A stretch of 23,888 nt of DNA from an uncultured Actinomycetes bacterium (GTDB taxonomy: Bacteria; Actinomycetota; Actinomycetes; Nanopelagicales; Nanopelagicaceae), in NCBI GenBank assembly GCA_903827345.1, contig CAIKID010000129.1:1-23888 (forward strand), in the 5' to 3' direction. Position numbers and translations under genes: made by a program. Under the pieces are notes generated by a model. The model ran no database searches. It saw only the letters and a list, made by a program, of their open reading frames with translations, and was not told the DNA's origin. Within the stretch, counting starts at the first letter, position 1, and every line of letters starts with the position of its first letter. Shown piece by piece: positions 21,101 through 23,888 of the stretch.

Positions 21101-23619
21101 TTCTCATTGGTGACCAAATAAGTGCGACCACCCTCGAAAGTTTAGGCGGAAATGGGAACGGAGCACGTGGCGTAGTATCCCGCGCACCGTCTGACGGAAT
21201 CGGAAGCGTTACTCCACCAATAACGACTTACACAACGGCTCCAACCGTAACTGGCATCACTCCTGCCCCAACTGGAAACGGTGCGAGAACGGCCGTAATT
21301 AAGAGTTCAATAGTCGGCTCGAATAACCTCACTGGTGCCACCGTTGCAACTAACTCGGGTTATACCTCAACTCCGAATGTGACTGTCACTGGTGCCGCAA
21401 GCGTGCCTGCGATTGCGACTGCAGTTTTGAATCCCGTAGGTATTGCAAGTTTCTCCATCGCCGCCGGCGGAATTTTCACCAGAACTCCACTTGTGACAAT
21501 TACCGGGCCTACTTCTACCGTACATACTCAAACTGCGGTTGCGGTTCTCGCGCCTTCTCCTTTGGCGGCAGTTAATGTCGTTAATGGCGGGCTCTACACG
21601 AGTGCACCTAGTCTCACAATCGGCGGCGGTATCTCTCCCGCCGATGCAACGGCCTACCTATCGACATCAGTCGCAGCCTTGACTGTTACTAATCCTGGCG
21701 TCTGCACAATCACAGGCGCATTTAACGCCGGTTCCAGCTACTTCCAAATTGGCTTTACAGGTGGAGGGGCTGGAGGCGGCGCGCCATCTACAGTGGCGAC
21801 CGCCGTTGGCAATTCATATGTGAACGGAAACAGAATTACTCTGCGATCAATTAGCATCATCTTCGGTGGGGGTGGTTATTCATCGCCTCCAACTGTAAGC
21901 ATCCAGCCGGTCGGAATGAGCTGCACCACTACACCGCTGGCGCTAGCTCGACTTAAGCCTGGGCCAGTTGTTGGGGTAACGTTAAATCCTTTGCAGTTGG
22001 GATCCTTTAATTCCGACCCAACAATTTCCGTGAGTGGTTCTGGCGGGGCTACATTTGCCACCGTTCTTCAACCTACTCCAGTCGCAAGTATCACCTTGAC
22101 AGGTCAAACTGTCGCGGATTTCACTGGTACTCCGACAGTCAATTTTGATATTCCAAGTGCTGCAACTGTGTTGGTCAACTTGGTACCAACTTCGGTCGCA
22201 TCGATCACCATTCAATCGGGTACTGGGCTTGGCTATACATCCATACCTACATACACGATTGACGCTCCTTCGAGCGCCGGTGGTGTGACGGCTACGGCAA
22301 CCGCGGTTATGGGTGGTACGGGCTTGCTCACATTTACCGTCCTGGATCCAGGAGCGGGCTACGGCGCTGGGCCTTATACGGTTCAACTCTCAGATTCAAC
22401 TACCGCAACAGCTCTCACTGGAGCTGGCCAGATCTCAATCACTGTCACAAACCCTGGCACCGGCTATTTAACTGCTCCAACAGTTGAGTTGCTATATCCA
22501 GATGGGACAACTGATACGACCTCTGCAACGGCGACACTGAGTAGTCAGCTCGTCAACTTAGCCTTCCATGCAACAGGTATCCAAGAGCTCTTTGACCTGG
22601 ATTATGGTCGCATGAATGCAATCATGTCCTCGGAAGTTCCATTTACGAACTTTAACAACCAGACAACACTTCCTTGGTCTAGCGTTGATGCCCCAACAGA
22701 AATCATCAATACAAACCTGCCTGATCAACTCATCGCTAATGGCGGACAACCTGTTGATGCACTTCCTGATGGAACTCAAATCTGGCGCTTTACCCATAAC
22801 GGCGTCGATACTCACTACATCCATTTCCATATGTTCAATGTGCAGGTCTTGGCCATCCTTGGCTGGGATGGAACGAACCAACCGCTTCCTGCATATGACC
22901 TGGGATGGCGTGACACAGTTCAGATGGATCAGCTAACAACTGTCTATATAGCTATCAAACCGATCGTTCCAATGGTTCCTTGGCAGCTTCCTAACAGCAT
23001 TCGGCCATCCAATCCACAAACGACGATGTTCGAGGCAAATGGCACATCGCCTATTACCACCCAAGATCCGATGATGTCCGCCTTCGATCCAACAAATGCA
23101 GGCGTTACGGCCACCAATGCACTCGTTAACTTTGGTTGGGAATATATGTTCCACTGCCACATCTTGGGTCATGAAGAGGGTGACATGATGCGTCCAATTC
23201 CAGTTGGAGTTGTTATGACAGCCCCGACAGCTGTGACGACGCAATTTGTAGCTGCAACCCTCACGGTCGGTGCTCATGTTGATGTTTCCTTTGTGGATAA
23301 CTCAATCAACGAAAGTGGTTTCATACTCCAGCGTCGCGTATCAGCGAACGATCCTTGGGTCAAGGTTGCTGCTGCCAATCGACCAGCTCCAACATGGGAC
23401 AACATCAATCAGTTGATTATCGACTCTGGTCTAACTACTGGATCGACGGAGACGCTGACAGATTCGGTGACTTTAACTGACACGAAAACCTTCGCTACGG
23501 GTATGAGTTACCAGTACCGCGTGCTTGCAGTGGACGTGATAGGCAGAACCGGTTTGGGAGCTTTCCCATCCGACACTGTTCAGTCAGATCCATCCAACCT
23601 CGTTTATGTCAAGATTTAA
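18136..23619 (+). CDS. Giant secreted multicopper oxidase with repeat-rich insertion
   Basis: 1827 aa, several times the 450-650 aa of ordinary laccases. Signal peptide MRKNIKLARLQSVALVTVVA. Copper motifs, numbered from 18136: H389-M-H391-G (IHMHGG), H504-D-H506 (FYHDHSDG), H1560-x-x-H1563-x-H1565 (THYIHFHMFN) and H1673-C-H1675-x3-H1679-x4-M1684 (FHCHILGHEEGDMM), i.e. complete type 1, 2 and 3 sites with an axial Met. The type 2/3 site should therefore reduce O2 to water; the electron donor (phenolics, Fe(II), Mn(II) or Cu(I)) is unknown. About residues 962-1475 are an insertion of short beta repeats (GYTSTPNVTVTG-like) before the last cupredoxin domain; one similar unit lies near residues 145-195. 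The C-terminus (about 1700-1827) resembles a fibronectin III domain. The frame is open from ATG 18100. Probably co-transcribed with the next gene. Confidence 0.93.
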   Translation: MRKNIKLARLQSVALVTVVATIFGSQGATYGLAPLLSKTSATVTQPAAAHLSALPTSIKPKAANIFSMGMPGMSPLDPYTPTTATPDYFGTVDPVSGYPVGNFANSPLPTSVLIQGPGSGAMYIAEYYPMSDKTGHAGQIEKFDMVNPGYGYDVTTFISVIGGGGVGGRGGNLTFDSAGGITSIAVVNPGNAYGSANGIRKFVQDLPDLAVATPTQTAAVKTFGNPNFIPASESYEIAALRTKWQFSPDLGMTDVNLYAQVDTTHTGTNCPTNELNWRYPDGSFIVNGGGQLVCFIQTNFSSTRALAPFSYLGPTIVANQGVPVRVTFDNYLPSGNMACTVAGGTILQNVTTNVNKCGGDLFLPVDPSTMGAGEGPNGGFFSTNRATIHMHGGVTPWISDGTNDQWVSPASSQEQYPAGVSTRYVPDMWYTKSGTSIDSCYGYIYCYTSTTAIGVYQGGDTKTIPTGFKLATSSDSNYPSTNPGNGRMTFYYTNQQTARLMFYHDHSDGITRLNVYAGLVAGFLLHDTQEGKVMVAAGVRDAGAPNTVNAAQEKVLVIQDKTFVAAPSQLQLQDPTWNTAAWGGYGNMWFPHVYEPNQNPALNPSNSSSPGALPTGRWDYGPWFWPAVTTNMFGPVSNPLYTGPCGPGVSSCENALNPGTPNVTATPEAFNDSMTVNGVSYPVMHAAPKVYRLQILNGSDDRSLSLSIYYAKSDPSNPNANHCTGALWTNPTTDKIPNCGDAGEVSMVPAIPNTPGTQGLVFPDQLQNHFGGMVPDMRTAGPPIVELSSEGGVLPEASVFPANPIGFQFNNQMITVTNVLEHALVLGPAQRADILVDLTNVPVGSTLILYNDAPAPFPGWDPRFDYFTGMPDQTGSGGAPTVIPGYAPNTRTIMQIKVDQTTSTPATSIFDSNGDVIAGLTDAIHADYKASQDAPVVAQIGYDAALGTTTPFDTYPISGDVSAQVTSTGVASILVNQSTLLSGHGTPRVLIGDQISATTLESLGGNGNGARGVVSRAPSDGIGSVTPPITTYTTAPTVTGITPAPTGNGARTAVIKSSIVGSNNLTGATVATNSGYTSTPNVTVTGAASVPAIATAVLNPVGIASFSIAAGGIFTRTPLVTITGPTSTVHTQTAVAVLAPSPLAAVNVVNGGLYTSAPSLTIGGGISPADATAYLSTSVAALTVTNPGVCTITGAFNAGSSYFQIGFTGGGAGGGAPSTVATAVGNSYVNGNRITLRSISIIFGGGGYSSPPTVSIQPVGMSCTTTPLALARLKPGPVVGVTLNPLQLGSFNSDPTISVSGSGGATFATVLQPTPVASITLTGQTVADFTGTPTVNFDIPSAATVLVNLVPTSVASITIQSGTGLGYTSIPTYTIDAPSSAGGVTATATAVMGGTGLLTFTVLDPGAGYGAGPYTVQLSDSTTATALTGAGQISITVTNPGTGYLTAPTVELLYPDGTTDTTSATATLSSQLVNLAFHATGIQELFDLDYGRMNAIMSSEVPFTNFNNQTTLPWSSVDAPTEIINTNLPDQLIANGGQPVDALPDGTQIWRFTHNGVDTHYIHFHMFNVQVLAILGWDGTNQPLPAYDLGWRDTVQMDQLTTVYIAIKPIVPMVPWQLPNSIRPSNPQTTMFEANGTSPITTQDPMMSAFDPTNAGVTATNALVNFGWEYMFHCHILGHEEGDMMRPIPVGVVMTAPTAVTTQFVAATLTVGAHVDVSFVDNSINESGFILQRRVSANDPWVKVAAANRPAPTWDNINQLIIDSGLTTGSTETLTDSVTLTDTKTFATGMSYQYRVLAVDVIGRTGLGAFPSDTVQSDPSNLVYVKI
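21000..22560 (+). repeat. Beta-repeat array inside the multicopper oxidase gene
   Basis: About ten degenerate protein repeats of roughly 35-45 residues with the pattern AxV..V....G..Y.S.PTV.I.G (for example NSGYTSTPNVTVTG, NGGLYTSAPSLTIGG, GGGYSSPPTVSIQP, NPGTGYLTAPTVEL). The DNA copies are diverged, so the array is old. It separates the middle of the enzyme from the domain holding half of the copper ligands. Confidence 0.65.
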
Positions 23620-23635
23620 TAGGAAGCAGAGAATA

Positions 23636-23888
23636 ATGAATATCAATACCGACGCATTAGGCGGCAAGAAGTTACTAACAGTAGTTCTTGCCAGCGCCTT
23701 GATTTCAACTTCTGGCTTCCTAAGTCAACCCGCTTATGCCGGATCAACTCCTTCCACTCCGATGGCAAGCAATATGGTCATGCCTAAAGCGGCAACTCCT
23801 AAGGCAACTCCTAAGGCAACTCCTAAGGTAACTCCTAAGGTAACTCCTAAGGTAACTCCTAAGGTAACTCCTAAGGTAACTCCTAAGG
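23636..23888 (+). CDS. Secreted ATPK/VTPK-repeat protein (C-terminus beyond window)
   Basis: 84 codons visible. A signal peptide with KKLLTVVLASALISTSGFLS and a cleavage site after AYA (residue 35) is followed by a Met-rich stretch (TPMASNMVMPKA) and then tetrapeptide repeats: three ATPK and at least five VTPK. No function can be recognised. The ATG is 16 nt after the oxidase stop, with AGGA 11 nt upstream, so the two genes are probably one transcription unit. The Lys/Pro-rich repeats could be a wall-spanning stalk or bind anionic surface polymers; a real domain may follow outside the window. Confidence 0.8.
   Translation, partial: MNINTDALGGKKLLTVVLASALISTSGFLSQPAYAGSTPSTPMASNMVMPKAATPKATPKATPKVTPKVTPKVTPKVTPKVTPK
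23792..23888 (+). repeat. 12-bp tandem repeat array
   Basis: Three perfect copies of GCAACTCCTAAG, then five perfect copies of GTAACTCCTAAG, then the first base of another; the window ends inside the array. The 12-bp period keeps frame, adding one tetrapeptide per unit. Confidence 0.95.

Noticed and set aside
21876..22386. Minus-strand open frames inside the multicopper oxidase repeats
   Set aside because: Low-complexity mirror of the repeat codons, with no export signal or known motif.
23792..23888. Regular repeats as a CRISPR array
   Set aside because: Units are 12 bp, directly adjacent, without spacers, and stay in the reading frame of a signal-peptide-bearing protein.

Overview
The window looks like a chromosomal segment of an actinobacterium with moderate GC and compact gene spacing. 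Supporting signs are the neighbourhood orn / tRNA-His / ppa / tRNA-Lys, the tight TAATG and ATGA couplings inside operons, several genes whose -10 element lies about 6 nt before the start codon (leaderless mRNAs), GTG and TTG starts, and secreted proteins with Pro/Thr linkers. A freshwater Nanopelagicales-like lineage is a guess from style, not something the sequence proves.

Layout. 1-2836 (minus): phosphate uptake genes pstC-pstA-pstB (pstB cut by the window edge), translationally coupled. Three 11-bp PHO-box-like repeats lie just upstream, and no pstS is next to pstC. 2944-4318 (plus): orn, tRNA-His(GTG), ppa and tRNA-Lys(CTT). 4387-7830: two unrelated secreted zinc metalloproteases transcribed away from each other, a gluzincin-like one (minus) and a metzincin-like one (plus). 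The gap between them holds the decayed remains of a secreted esterase. 7825-16904 (minus): a nine-gene type IV pilus operon running from a promoter at about 16911: large secreted repeat protein with an OmpA-like C-terminus, PilB, PilC, three minor pilins, two pilins and the prepilin peptidase PilD. 17009-17806 (minus): a LuxR-type regulator directly upstream of the pilus operon. 18136-23619 (plus): a giant secreted multicopper oxidase of about 1827 aa with all copper ligands visible and a beta-repeat insertion of about 500 residues. 23636-end (plus): the start of a secreted protein made of ATPK/VTPK repeats, cut by the window edge.

How it fits together. The right two thirds are a cell-surface programme: pili, a cell-wall anchor candidate, exported proteases and an exported copper oxidase, with one regulator between the pilus operon and the oxidase. 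The regulator's intergenic region and the pilus promoter carry several inverted repeats that could be its operators. The left part is housekeeping plus phosphate-starvation control. The most unusual items are the multicopper oxidase with its repeat insertion and repeat-protein partner, and the OmpA-domain protein leading a pilus operon in what otherwise looks like a single-membrane bacterium.
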